Source of the DNA: Streptomyces xylophagus
GTDB taxonomy: Bacteria > Actinomycetota > Actinomycetes > Streptomycetales > Streptomycetaceae
Reading direction: 5' to 3'
Assembly: GCF_000716435.1 (NCBI RefSeq)
Contig: NZ_JNWO01000037.1
Location: forward strand, 1-64,000
DNA length: 64,000 nucleotides
Below, piece by piece: positions 37,203-45,441 of the stretch (position 1 is its first letter; every line of letters starts with the position of its first letter). The notes beneath the pieces are model-generated. The model was not told where the DNA came from. It was given only the letters and a program-made list of their open reading frames with translations, and did no database searches. The position numbers were made by a program, and so were the translations under genes.

Positions 37203-37338
37203 GCGTTTCCTCAGGTGGTGAGAGTGAAATCACCCTACGCATTCGATCAGTTACCGAAAGTGCCGATTTAACGACACTTGACTGATCCCTCGTCAGATCA
37301 TCGACCGGTCATCGACGGGCCATTGCATCGACCGGCGA

Positions 37339-38274
37339 CTACTTCGTGATGCCGTGCTGCTTCGCGTACGTGTTCGCCACGTCCTCCGGGTCCTTCTTGT
37401 CCTTGTCCACCTGGCGGTTCAGCTCGGTGAGCTGGGCCGTGGTGAGGAGGTTGCCGACGCGGGCGAGCGCCTTGCGGACCGTGGAGTCGGCCACGCGGTC
37501 GGCGATGAGCGGCACGATGTGCTGGCTGGGGATCAGGGTCTTGGGGTCGGTCAGGACGACCCAGTCGTTGGCCTTGATGTCGGTGTCGGTGCTGAACAGG
37601 TTCGCCACGTCCACATCGCCCTTCTTCAGGGCGCCCTTCACCAACGGCCCGTCGGAATCAAGGGACTTGAACTCCTTGAACTCCACGCCGTACACGTCCT
37701 TCAGTCCTACGACGCCCACCTGACGGGTCTTCACCTCGGCGGAGGCGCCGAGGGTGAGCTTGCCGTTGTGCTTGGCGAGGTCGGCCAGCGTGGTGAGGCC
37801 GTACTTCCTGGCGGTCTCGCGGGTGACGACGAAGCAGTCCGCGTCCTCGGCGATGCCGTAGGGCAGGACCTGGAGGCCGGAGGGGAGGGCGAGGGTGAGG
37901 GCGTTCTGCATCTCGCCCGCCTCCGCGACCTTGGACTTGGGCTGGAGGTAGGTGAGCAGGGAGCCCTGGTACTCGGGGAGGAGGTCGATGTCGCCGCTCT
38001 TCAGGGCGGGGAAGACGATCTCGCGGGTGCCGAGGTTGGGGCGGACCTTGACCTTCACGCCGGCCGCTTCGAGGGCGGCGGCGTAGAGGTAGCCGAGGAC
38101 CTGGTTCTCGGTGAAGTTGGCGGTGCCGATGGTGACGCCGTTCTTGCTGGAGGCGTTGCCGGCGCCGGCGGATCCCCCGCCGTCGAGCGAGGTGACGCCG
38201 CTCGCGCAGGAGGACAGGACGGGGACGGCGACGGCCGTTCCGGCGAGGGCGCCGAGGAGGGTGCGACGGTTCAT
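37339..38274 (-). CDS. Osmoprotectant ABC transporter substrate-binding lipoprotein
   Basis: Extracytoplasmic binding protein of 311 residues for glycine betaine, choline, carnitine or proline. The signal contains RRTLLGALAG and a lipobox LSSC. The mature part has the OpuC/ProX fold signature (VTIGTANFTENQVLGYLYAAALEAAG, SGDIDLLPEYQGSLLTYL, VANLFSTDTDI). The ATG at 38274 follows an AGGGA. It is the last gene of a four-gene minus-strand operon, separated by 193 bp of repeat sequence. Confidence 0.9.
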   Translation of the reverse strand: MNRRTLLGALAGTAVAVPVLSSCASGVTSLDGGGSAGAGNASSKNGVTIGTANFTENQVLGYLYAAALEAAGVKVKVRPNLGTREIVFPALKSGDIDLLPEYQGSLLTYLQPKSKVAEAGEMQNALTLALPSGLQVLPYGIAEDADCFVVTRETARKYGLTTLADLAKHNGKLTLGASAEVKTRQVGVVGLKDVYGVEFKEFKSLDSDGPLVKGALKKGDVDVANLFSTDTDIKANDWVVLTDPKTLIPSQHIVPLIADRVADSTVRKALARVGNLLTTAQLTELNRQVDKDKKDPEDVANTYAKQHGITK

Positions 38275-38329
38275 TTCGGGTTCCCTAGTCGGGTCGGGTG
38301 AAGTCTGTAGTGCCCCGAGGGGCAGCGCG

Positions 38330-38415
38330 CCCTGAAGGGGCGCGGGGCCGTGCCGATGTCCGGCTACCGCCGCGATGGGGGTCCCCCCGGTCGAGCGAAG
38401 CCGAGAGTGGGGGAG
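38330..38415. repeat. Dispersed intergenic repeat inside the opuC-type operon
   Basis: The block contains a GGGGCGCGGGG motif and a GGGGGTCCCCCC core followed by TCGAGCGAAGCCGAGAGTGG. I know these as recurring Streptomyces intergenic sequences. It separates the second permease from the binding-protein gene and can fold into a stable hairpin. Confidence 0.6.
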
Positions 38416-38467
38416 CGACCAGCCACGACGAAGCCGCAGACGATCGACGGCATATCGAGCGAAGGGC

Positions 38468-39130
38468 TCACGCCGTGCGATGACGGAAGAGGAAGCGCTG
38501 AAGCCCGGAGAGACCGAGGTCCAGCACGATGGCGACAACGGCGACAAGCACCGCCCCGCCCAGCACTTGCACAAGATCCCGCTGGGCGAGTCCGTCGAAG
38601 ACGAAGCGGCCCAGGCCGCCGAAGGAGACGTACGCGGCGACGGTCGCCGTGGAGACCACCTGGATGAGGGCGAGGCGCAGGCCGGTCATGATCAGGGGGA
38701 GCGCGAGCGGCAACTCGACCTGGAACAGGACCTGGTGGCCGCGCATGCCCTGCCCGCGGGCCGCGTCCTTCACGTCCGGGTCCACGGCGGTCATGCCGGC
38801 GTAGGTGTTCGTCACGATCGACGGGACCGCGAGGGCGACCAGCGCGATGTACACCGGCCACATGGACAGGCCGCTGGCCAGGAAGACGAGGACGACCAGG
38901 CCCACGGTCGGCAGCGCGCGGCCGAAGGACGCGAGGTTGATCGCGAGGAACGCGCCCTTGCCGGTGTGGCCGATCAGCAGGCCCAGCGGGAGGCCGATCG
39001 CGGCCGCGATGAGGGTGGCGAGGAGCGAGTACTGGAGGTGCTCGGCGAGGCGGTGCGCGATGCCGTCCGAACCGGCCCACTGGGAGCCGCTGGTCAGCCA
39101 CTTGCCGAGGTTCTTGAAGAGTTCGTACAT
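38468..39130 (-). CDS. Osmoprotectant ABC transporter permease 2
   Basis: Membrane subunit of 220 residues with five to six helices and the binding-protein-dependent permease motif (AARGQGMRGHQVLFQVELPLALPLIMTGL, containing the EAA loop that contacts the ATPase). It resembles OpuCD/OpuCB. The ATG at 39130 lies one base after the stop of permease 1 (39132), so translation is coupled. Confidence 0.9.
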   Translation of the reverse strand: MYELFKNLGKWLTSGSQWAGSDGIAHRLAEHLQYSLLATLIAAAIGLPLGLLIGHTGKGAFLAINLASFGRALPTVGLVVLVFLASGLSMWPVYIALVALAVPSIVTNTYAGMTAVDPDVKDAARGQGMRGHQVLFQVELPLALPLIMTGLRLALIQVVSTATVAAYVSFGGLGRFVFDGLAQRDLVQVLGGAVLVAVVAIVLDLGLSGLQRFLFRHRTA

Positions 39131-39131
39131 C

Positions 39132-39773
39132 TCAGGCTCGCCGCCTCTTCCACGGGGTGAGTACGTACTGGAGGCCGACCAGGGCCGCGTCCGCGACCAC
39201 GGCGAGCAGCAGGGTGAGGACCACGCCCACGATCACCGGGGTCGGGAAGTCGCGCTGGAAGCCGTCGGTGAAGAGCTGGCCGAGACCGCCGTCGCCGATG
39301 TAGGTCGCGACCGAGACGAGGGAGATCGACATGACCGTGGCGATGCGGACGCCCGCCATGATCACCGGGAGCGCGAGGGGGAGTTCGACGGTGAGGAGCG
39401 TGCGCAGGGGGCGCGTGCCCATCGCCTTCGCCGCCTCCTTCGTCTTCGCGGGCACCGAGTCGAGGCCCTCGACCGTGTTCCGCAGCAGCACGACCAGCGT
39501 GTAGACCGTCAGGCCGATCACGGTGGTGGTGCGGGTGAGGCCGCTGATCGGGAGCAGGAGCACGAAGATCGCGATCGACGGGATCGTGAACAGCACGTTC
39601 GACAGGCCGAGCAGGAAGCCCCGGAGCGGGCGGACCCGGTGGGCCACGACCGCCAGCGGGAGCGAGATCAGCAGGCCGAAGAAGACGGCGGTCATCGCGG
39701 CCTGGAGATGCGAGAACGTGAGGCTGGTGAGGTCGTCTGTGTGGTCGCCGATCCACGACCAGTCGACGGTCAT
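39132..39773 (-). CDS. Osmoprotectant ABC transporter permease 1
   Basis: Membrane subunit of 213 residues paired with the permease downstream. The EAA-type loop is EAAKAMGTRPLRTLLTVELPLALPVIMAG. Its ATG overlaps the stop of the ATPase gene by 4 bp (39770-39773). Confidence 0.9.
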   Translation of the reverse strand: MTVDWSWIGDHTDDLTSLTFSHLQAAMTAVFFGLLISLPLAVVAHRVRPLRGFLLGLSNVLFTIPSIAIFVLLLPISGLTRTTTVIGLTVYTLVVLLRNTVEGLDSVPAKTKEAAKAMGTRPLRTLLTVELPLALPVIMAGVRIATVMSISLVSVATYIGDGGLGQLFTDGFQRDFPTPVIVGVVLTLLLAVVADAALVGLQYVLTPWKRRRA

Positions 39774-40804
39774 GCCGCCACCCGCGCTTCGGCGTGGGCC
39801 TGGCCCGCGTGGGTGTGGATGTCGTCGCGGGACGACACGCCGGTGAGGACGCCGGCGGCGTCGACGCGGGCGATCAGGCCGTTCGGGGAGGCGACGGACT
39901 CGTTGAGGGCGGCGAGCAGGGAGTCGCCGTCCGTCAGCGGCCGTACGGGCAGCTCGACGTCCTTCGCGGCCCAGTGCAGGGGCTTGCGGGCCGCGTCCAG
40001 GACCAGGGTCCAGTTGCCGCCCTCGGGAGCCGGGCCCTGCGGGACGTCCGCGAGGGTCGTCAGCGAGAGCAGCTTGAGGCCGCGCTCGGCACCGAGGAAG
40101 TCGGCGACGAAGTCGTCGGCCGGGCGGGCGAGGAGTTCGGCGGGGGCCGCGCACTGGACGAGGTGGCCGCCGGTGCGGAAGATCGCGATGCGGTCGCCGA
40201 GCCGTACGGCCTCGTCGATGTCGTGCGTGACGAAGACGATGGTCTTGTTCAACTCCTTCTGCAGGCGCAGGAGTTCGTCCTGGAGCTGAGTGCGGACCAC
40301 CGGGTCCACGGCGCCGAACGGCTCGTCCATCAGGAGCACCGGCGGGTCGGCGGCGAGCGCGCGGGCCACGCCGACGCGCTGCTGCTGGCCGCCGGAGAGC
40401 TGGTGCGGGTACCGCTTGCCGGCGTCGGCGGCGAGGCCGACGGTCTCCAGCAGCTCGGTGGCACGGGCCCGCGCTTTCTTGCGGCCGTGGCCGAGGAGCA
40501 GCGGCACGGTGGCGATGTTGTCCAGCACCGTGCGGTGCGGGAAGAGCCCCGACTGCTGGATGACGTACCCGATGGAACGGCGCAGTTCGGCCGCGTCCTG
40601 CTGGGTGACGTCCTTGCCGCCGACCTTGATGACGCCCGAGGTCGGGTCGATCATCCGGTTGATCATCCGAAGGGTGGTCGTCTTGCCGCAACCGGAGGAA
40701 CCGACCAGTACGGTGACCCCGCCTTCCGGCATCTCCAGGGAGAGGTCGTGAACTGCTGTCGTGCCGTTGGGGAAGCGCTTGTGGACCGCGTCGAACTGGA
40801 TCAT
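39770..40804 (-). CDS. Osmoprotectant ABC transporter ATP-binding protein
   Basis: ATPase of 344 residues, first gene of the operon. Walker A is GSSGCGKTTT, the signature LSGGQQQR, Walker B VLLMDEPFGAVD. The C-terminal ~100 residues (from LSLTTLADVPQG) form a CBS-like regulatory extension, as in OpuA/OpuC ATPases that sense ionic strength. A minus-strand promoter candidate (TTGACA 40868-40863, 18 bp, AACTCT 40844-40839) precedes it. Expression is probably osmotically controlled; that is inference. Confidence 0.9.
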   Translation of the reverse strand: MIQFDAVHKRFPNGTTAVHDLSLEMPEGGVTVLVGSSGCGKTTTLRMINRMIDPTSGVIKVGGKDVTQQDAAELRRSIGYVIQQSGLFPHRTVLDNIATVPLLLGHGRKKARARATELLETVGLAADAGKRYPHQLSGGQQQRVGVARALAADPPVLLMDEPFGAVDPVVRTQLQDELLRLQKELNKTIVFVTHDIDEAVRLGDRIAIFRTGGHLVQCAAPAELLARPADDFVADFLGAERGLKLLSLTTLADVPQGPAPEGGNWTLVLDAARKPLHWAAKDVELPVRPLTDGDSLLAALNESVASPNGLIARVDAAGVLTGVSSRDDIHTHAGQAHAEARVAA

Positions 40805-40838
40805 GAGTTGTCCCTTGCCCGGCTGTATAACGTCATGC

Positions 40839-40868
40839 AGAGTTCTCGGTGTCTGAATAGTTTGTCAA
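40839..40868 (-). promoter_or_regulatory. Candidate promoter of osmoprotectant operon
   Basis: Read on the minus strand: a perfect TTGACA -35 (40868-40863), 18-bp spacer, and AACTCT (one mismatch to TANNNT) as -10. The start would lie about 25 bp before the ATPase ATG. Confidence 0.5.
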
Positions 40869-40946
40869 TGTCTCCGCGTTAATCCGAGGTAACGGATGAC
40901 CGGCAGGCAAGATCGAGTGTCCTGATTGAGGGGAGTTTGGCGCCAT

Positions 40947-42485
40947 ATGTCGTCTCAGATGGCGGACGCCGCCGATGCGATGGTGTCCGGGAACTCCGAC
41001 CTCGTCGTCCTCGACGGCGTCGGTTTCGGGGTCGCCGATGTCGTCCGGCTCGCCGACGGGGACGCCCGGCCGGTCCCCGGCACCGACGCGATGAAGCGCG
41101 CGACCGACTCCTGGGACGCGGCCCGCCAGATCGCCGCGACGGGTCGTGTCTACGGCCGCTCGACGGGCGTCGGCGCCAACCGGAACGAGGACGTGCCCAC
41201 CGAGGCTGCCGCCGAGCACGGGCTCAGGCTGCTCCGCAGCCACGCGGGCGCGATCGGCGACGAACTCCCGGCCCGGGAGGTGCGGGCGATGCTCGCCGTC
41301 CGCGCCAACCAGTTGCTGGCCGGGGGCGCCGGGCTACGGCCGACGGTCGTCACGGCGCTGTGCGAGGCGCTGGAGAGCGGGGTGTATCCGGTCGTCAACG
41401 AGTTCGGGTCGGTGGGGACGGGGGATATTGCTGCGTTGGCTCAGGTGGGGCTGGCGTTGGTGGGGGAGCATCCGTGGCGAGACGTCCCGGGTGACCATGC
41501 CCTTGTGGGTGTCCCCGAGCCCCAACCCCTCGACAACAACGACGCGCTCGCCCTGATCAGCAGCAACGCGCTCACCCTGGGGCAATCCGCGCTCGCGCTG
41601 CAGGAGTTGCGCGGGCTCATCGGGGCCACGCAGGTCGTCGGGGCGCTTTCGTTGCTCGCTGTCGACGGGTCGCACGAGCCGTTCGCCGCGCCGGTGCATG
41701 CGGCTCGGCCGCATCGGGGGTCGAGTGAAGTCGCCCGGCGGATGCGGGAGTTGATCGGGGCCGCCGACCGGCCCACCCCGCCGCTCGGTCGTATTCAGGA
41801 CCCGTACGGGTTCCGGTGTCTGCCGCAGATCCACGGGCCCGCGCACGACGCGGCGGACGCGTTGGAGGAGGTGCTCGCGATCGAGATCAACGCGGCTGCG
41901 GAGAACCCCTTCATCTCCGCCGAGGACATGACCGCCTACCACCACGGCGGCTTCTACCAGGCCCAACTCGCCCTCGCCCTGGACCACTTCAGGCTCGCGA
42001 TCACCCAGGTCGCCCGCCTGTCGACGTCACGCCTCTCCTCGCTCAACGAACCCGCGTTCACCCGCCTCAAGCCTTTCCTCGCCGACAACGAACCCGCCTC
42101 CTCCGGCGTGATGATCCTGGAGTACGCCGCCGCTGCCGCCCTCGGCGACCTGCGCGCGTTCTCGGCTCCCGCCTCGCTCGGGCACGCTGTACTCTCCCGG
42201 GGCGTCGAGGAACAGGCCAGCTTCGCCTCGCTCGCCGCACGTCAGACACTGCGCGCCTGCCGCGCGTACCGTCTCGTCGTGGGCTGCGAACTCGTCGCCG
42301 CCGTACGGGCGTTGCGCCAGCGCGACCTGCGGCCCGACCCGGAACTCCCGGTCGGGCGTGCGCTGGAGCTGGCCGAGTCGGTGCTGGACGACGGGACGGC
42401 GGACCGGCCGCTCACGGACGATGTGACGGCGGCGGCGGGACTGCTGGACCGGTTCACGGAGATCTGGAGGGGGAGCACGTCATGA
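40947..42485 (+). CDS. Aromatic amino acid/histidine ammonia-lyase homologue lacking the MIO triad
   Basis: The 512-residue protein is full length for the HAL/PAL family. It keeps the catalytic tyrosine loop YGRSTGVGAN (Y69), the IQDPYGFRCLPQIHG segment and a C-terminal glutamate in GVEEQASF. The conserved Ala/Cys-Ser-Gly that cyclises to the MIO cofactor reads Gly-Thr-Gly (157-159, in GSVGTGDIAALAQ), and the usual INGTQ region reads ISSNA. Without the serine, MIO formation as known is not expected. It is probably not the standard HutH. The ATG at 40947 follows GAGGGGAG. It is coupled to an RpiR regulator (ATGA overlap). Confidence 0.8.
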   Translation: MSSQMADAADAMVSGNSDLVVLDGVGFGVADVVRLADGDARPVPGTDAMKRATDSWDAARQIAATGRVYGRSTGVGANRNEDVPTEAAAEHGLRLLRSHAGAIGDELPAREVRAMLAVRANQLLAGGAGLRPTVVTALCEALESGVYPVVNEFGSVGTGDIAALAQVGLALVGEHPWRDVPGDHALVGVPEPQPLDNNDALALISSNALTLGQSALALQELRGLIGATQVVGALSLLAVDGSHEPFAAPVHAARPHRGSSEVARRMRELIGAADRPTPPLGRIQDPYGFRCLPQIHGPAHDAADALEEVLAIEINAAAENPFISAEDMTAYHHGGFYQAQLALALDHFRLAITQVARLSTSRLSSLNEPAFTRLKPFLADNEPASSGVMILEYAAAAALGDLRAFSAPASLGHAVLSRGVEEQASFASLAARQTLRACRAYRLVVGCELVAAVRALRQRDLRPDPELPVGRALELAESVLDDGTADRPLTDDVTAAAGLLDRFTEIWRGSTS

Positions 42486-43375
42486 GCGTGGACGGCACTG
42501 GGGACGGGAGTACGCGTGTGGCGGACAGGAGTACGGATGTGACCGACAGCCCGGCCGGACGGCTGCAGGCGCTCTTCGAGGGGCACCGGCTCACGCCGAC
42601 CCAGCGGCGCATCGCGCACAGCATGGTGCGGCGCGCCGCCGACGTGCCGTTCCTCTCCAGCGTCGAACTCGCCGAACTCGCCGGCGTCAGCCAGCCCTCC
42701 GTGACCCGCTTCGCGGTCGCCCTCGGCTTCGACGGCTACCCGGCGCTGCGCAAACACCTCCGCGAGGTCGCGCCCTCCGAGTCGGCCCCGGACACGGCGT
42801 CGTACAACGAGTACCAGCAGGCGGTGGAAGCCGAGATCGAGAACCTGAAGCACCTCTCGGAGATACTGGCCGACCCCCGCCCGGTCGCGAAGGCCGGCCG
42901 GCTGCTGGCCGCCTCGCGCCCGCTGCCCGTGCTCGGTCTGCGCGCGGCGGCCTCCCAGGCGTACGGCTTCGCGTACTTCGCCGCCAAGGTCCATCCGGAC
43001 GTACGGCTGCTCAACGAGGGCGGCACGATGATCCACGACCGGATCGACGCGGCGGTGCGGGCCGGTGCCACCGCCCTGCTGTGCTTCGCACTGCCCCGGC
43101 ATCCCCGCGAGGTCGTCGACACGCTGGCGTACGCGAAGGAGGCGGGCCTGACCGTCGTCACCGTCGCCGACTCGGCGTTCGCCCCGGTCGCCAAGGTCTC
43201 CGACCTGCTGATCCCGGCCGCCGTCGGCACCGGCCTCGCCTTCGACACGGCGTGCGCCCCGATGCTCCTCGGCCGGGTCCTCCTGGAGGCGATGTGCGAC
43301 GACCTGCCGGACGCGCAGGCGCGGCTCGAGGAGTTCGACGCGCGGGCGGCGGCGCGGGGGCTGTTCGTGGAGTGA
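42482..43375 (+). CDS. MurR/RpiR family transcriptional regulator
   Basis: The 297-residue regulator has an N-terminal HTH_6 domain (about 30-105, LTPTQRRIAHSMVRRAADVPFLSSVELAELAGVSQPSVTRFAVALGFDGYPAL) and a C-terminal SIS sugar-phosphate-binding domain (about 130-275). Its ATG overlaps the stop of the ammonia-lyase homologue, so the regulator probably controls or responds to that pathway. RpiR regulators of hut genes are known in actinobacteria, so control of hutU at 49983 is also possible. Confidence 0.88.
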   Translation: MSVDGTGDGSTRVADRSTDVTDSPAGRLQALFEGHRLTPTQRRIAHSMVRRAADVPFLSSVELAELAGVSQPSVTRFAVALGFDGYPALRKHLREVAPSESAPDTASYNEYQQAVEAEIENLKHLSEILADPRPVAKAGRLLAASRPLPVLGLRAAASQAYGFAYFAAKVHPDVRLLNEGGTMIHDRIDAAVRAGATALLCFALPRHPREVVDTLAYAKEAGLTVVTVADSAFAPVAKVSDLLIPAAVGTGLAFDTACAPMLLGRVLLEAMCDDLPDAQARLEEFDARAAARGLFVE

Positions 43376-43465
43376 CGGGGCCTCCGGTCCGCCGCATCGC
43401 GGGCGGGTTCGCGCCGGGGCCGCCCGTTGCCCGGGTTCCGGTGGTTGCCGGGCGGCCCCTTCTCG

Positions 43466-44104
43466 TCAGGTGAGGCGGCGCAGGACCTTCTGTGTCACCG
43501 GCAGCAGCGCCCAGCACAGGGATGCCCAGTGCGTGACCAGTGCGACGGGTATCGAGACGGCGAAGGTCACGATCATCGCGTCCACCCATGCCAGGGTCTC
43601 CGTGATCACCCCGCGCGGGGCGTCCGGGCGCAGCATCCCCGACCTGCGCAGGTCCGCGAAGGCCAGTCTGAAGGACAGGCTCGTCAGCGCCTGAGTGGCC
43701 GCGTAGACGATGAACTGGATCCGGAACGCGTCCGCCTCGCTGGTCAGCAGTTTCGTCGTGAACGGCGTGACGACGATCAGCAGCAGCCACAGCAGGTTCC
43801 AGCGGATGGCCCCGCCGGACAGACCGGTCACGTACCGGAAGAGGCGCTGGTGGAGCATCCACTGCATGGCGATGGCCGCGAAGCTGACGAGGAACGCGAA
43901 GTACTCCGTCAGGTGCTCGCGCAGGAAGTGCTGCACGCCCGAGTCGCCGTGCGCCTCCGCGCCCGGGACCGGCAGTTCCAGGGCCAGCAGCGTGATGGCG
44001 ATGGCCACCACCGCGTCCGAGAAGTAGATCAGCCGCTCCGGACTCGCCGGTTCGATCCGCTCGGCGGGCTCTGCGGGCTCGGTCGTTTCGTTGTGCGTGC
44101 TCAC
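43466..44104 (-). CDS. TMEM175-family potassium channel-like protein
   Basis: Membrane protein of 212 residues with about six helices. The hallmark RLIYFSDAVVAIAITLLALEL carries the FSD signature at the start of the first helix, as in TMEM175/DUF1211 channels. The N terminus is Glu/Pro-rich. The start is a GTG at 44104, overlapping the stop of the upstream membrane-protein gene (GTGA). Bacterial TMEM175 proteins form tetrameric K+ leak channels; that activity here is by family only. Confidence 0.82.
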   Translation of the reverse strand: MSTHNETTEPAEPAERIEPASPERLIYFSDAVVAIAITLLALELPVPGAEAHGDSGVQHFLREHLTEYFAFLVSFAAIAMQWMLHQRLFRYVTGLSGGAIRWNLLWLLLIVVTPFTTKLLTSEADAFRIQFIVYAATQALTSLSFRLAFADLRRSGMLRPDAPRGVITETLAWVDAMIVTFAVSIPVALVTHWASLCWALLPVTQKVLRRLT

Positions 44105-44652
44105 GCGATCGCCTGTCCGGCCGCGGCCTTGGCTCGGGCGGCGTAGCGGCCGGAGAGGACGAAGGGGACGACGAACGCCAGGACCTGGACGGTGACCAGC
44201 GGCGCGGTCGAGGAGTGGTCGTACTGGACCACGGAGGCGCAGGCGAGCGCGCCGAGGGTGAACGCGGACGCCCAGATCGCCGTCAGGACCATGTTGACCC
44301 GGATGAACCGGGGCGCGTGCCAGAACTCCTGCGGCACCTCGGCCCGGGCGAAGGTCAGGGTGAAGGGGCGGCGCACGGCGAGCGAGGTCAGGGCCGTGGC
44401 CGCGAGGGTGGTGTTCGCCAGCGCGCAGATCCAGTTCCGCAGCCCCGATGCCGGGTCCGCCAGCGCGACGACGGCCATGACCACGAAGAAGGCGCAGGTG
44501 GCGGCGCCCAGCAGGTCGACACTGCGGGCGCGGAGCTGCCCGGCGAGTAACCAGAGCGCGGCCAGTGCGGCGGCGCCCGTGCCCAGTCGCCAGTCGACCG
44601 GGCTCAGGGCCGCGTAACACAGCCAGGGTGCGAAACCGCGGACGTAGTTCAC
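44101..44652 (-). CDS. Integral membrane protein with a TTA codon
   Basis: Unknown 183-residue protein with about five to six helices (LCYAALS..., AALAALWLLAG, AATCAFFVVMAVVAL, VNMVLTAIWASAFTLGALA, LAFVVPFVLSG). It resembles small intracellular-septation or DUF-type membrane proteins but I cannot name the family. The GTG at 44652 has GGAGGA 8 nt upstream; a longer frame to 44697 runs into the operator. Codon 35 is TTA (44550-44548), so translation should need bldA. It is co-transcribed with the TMEM175 gene and divergent from padR. Confidence 0.7.
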   Translation of the reverse strand: MNYVRGFAPWLCYAALSPVDWRLGTGAAALAALWLLAGQLRARSVDLLGAATCAFFVVMAVVALADPASGLRNWICALANTTLAATALTSLAVRRPFTLTFARAEVPQEFWHAPRFIRVNMVLTAIWASAFTLGALACASVVQYDHSSTAPLVTVQVLAFVVPFVLSGRYAARAKAAAGQAIA

Positions 44653-44698
44653 CGGTGTCTTCCTCCACGAATCCAAAAGTCGAAGCGGTGAGTCCAAT

Positions 44699-44740
44699 GT
44701 TGGACGGTAGAATTATGACCGTCCAACTCTCGACCGTCCA
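44699..44740. promoter_or_regulatory. PadR-type operator
   Basis: GTTGGACGGT (44699-44708) and ACCGTCCAAC (44718-44727) form a perfect 10-bp inverted repeat with a 9-bp AT-rich spacer. A third half-site ACCGTCCA is at 44733-44740. It lies between the divergent membrane-protein operon and padR, so autoregulation plus repression of the operon is expected. Confidence 0.75.
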
Positions 44741-44767
44741 GTCAGGATTGGTGAAATACCGGAAAGG

Positions 44768-44773
44768 TAGGGT
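44768..44773 (+). promoter_or_regulatory. -10 box of leaderless padR transcript
   Basis: TAGGGT ends 6 nt before the ATG at 44780. The interval GAGTTC is not a convincing ribosome site. Confidence 0.45.
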
Positions 44774-44779
44774 GAGTTC

Positions 44780-45313
44780 ATGAGCCTGCCCCACGCCCTC
44801 CTCGGGCTCCTCTCCGAACAGCCCGCCAGCGGCTACGACTTGCTCAAGCGGTTCGACGAGGGGCTGTCGGCCGTGTGGCCCGCCCAGAAGAGCCAGGTCT
44901 ACAGCGAACTGGCCAAGCTCGACGAGAACGGTCTGATCGAGATCACCGGCACCGGCGCCCGCCAGCGCCGCGAGTACGGCATCACCGACGCCGGCCGCGC
45001 CGAACTGCGCCGCTGGCTCACCGAACCCGACCTCGACCTCGCCTTCCGCAGCGCCGCCCTCCTCCGCGTCTTCTTCCTGTGGACCCTCAACAGCGGGGAA
45101 GGCGCGGCCTACTTGGAGAAGTTCGCCGACCACAACCACGCGCGGCTCACGGCGCTGCAGGCCATCCACGACAACGCGAAGTGGGTCGGCGACCCCGTCC
45201 AGGTCTGCGGCTGGCTCATGCTCGAATACGGCCTGCGGGGTTCCGAGGCCGCCGAGCAGTGGGCCCGCTGGGCCGCCGGGGAGCTCACCGAGCGCCTGGA
45301 CACCCCCTCCTGA
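44780..45313 (+). CDS. PadR family transcriptional regulator
   Basis: Winged-helix repressor of 177 residues. The PadR N-terminal domain is clear (LPHALLGLLSEQPASGYDLLKRFDEGLSAVWPAQKSQVYSELAKLDENGLIE, then RREYGITDAGRAELRRWL), followed by a helical Vir_act_alpha_C-type dimerisation domain. It is divergent from the membrane-protein/TMEM175 operon, with a strong inverted-repeat operator between them. Relatives respond to phenolic acids or membrane-active compounds. A short tandem duplication (TGACACGGGGC units around 45312 and 45341) follows the stop. Confidence 0.9.
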   Translation: MSLPHALLGLLSEQPASGYDLLKRFDEGLSAVWPAQKSQVYSELAKLDENGLIEITGTGARQRREYGITDAGRAELRRWLTEPDLDLAFRSAALLRVFFLWTLNSGEGAAYLEKFADHNHARLTALQAIHDNAKWVGDPVQVCGWLMLEYGLRGSEAAEQWARWAAGELTERLDTPS

Positions 45314-45441
45314 CACGGGGCGAGGGTGGGAAAGCCTGACACGGGGCAAGGGCGAAAAAGCCCGTTCTCAGACTCGTCTCACGTTCGCTCACTAGTCTCC
45401 CCGCACTACGGAACTGTGCCGGGACGACCAGGAGGCGGGAC

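Noticed and set aside
40947..42485. Calling this gene hutH of the nearby hut operon
   Set aside because: It lacks the MIO triad, is about 7.5 kb from hutU with unrelated genes between, and does not match Streptomyces HutH (C-S-G) as I remember it.
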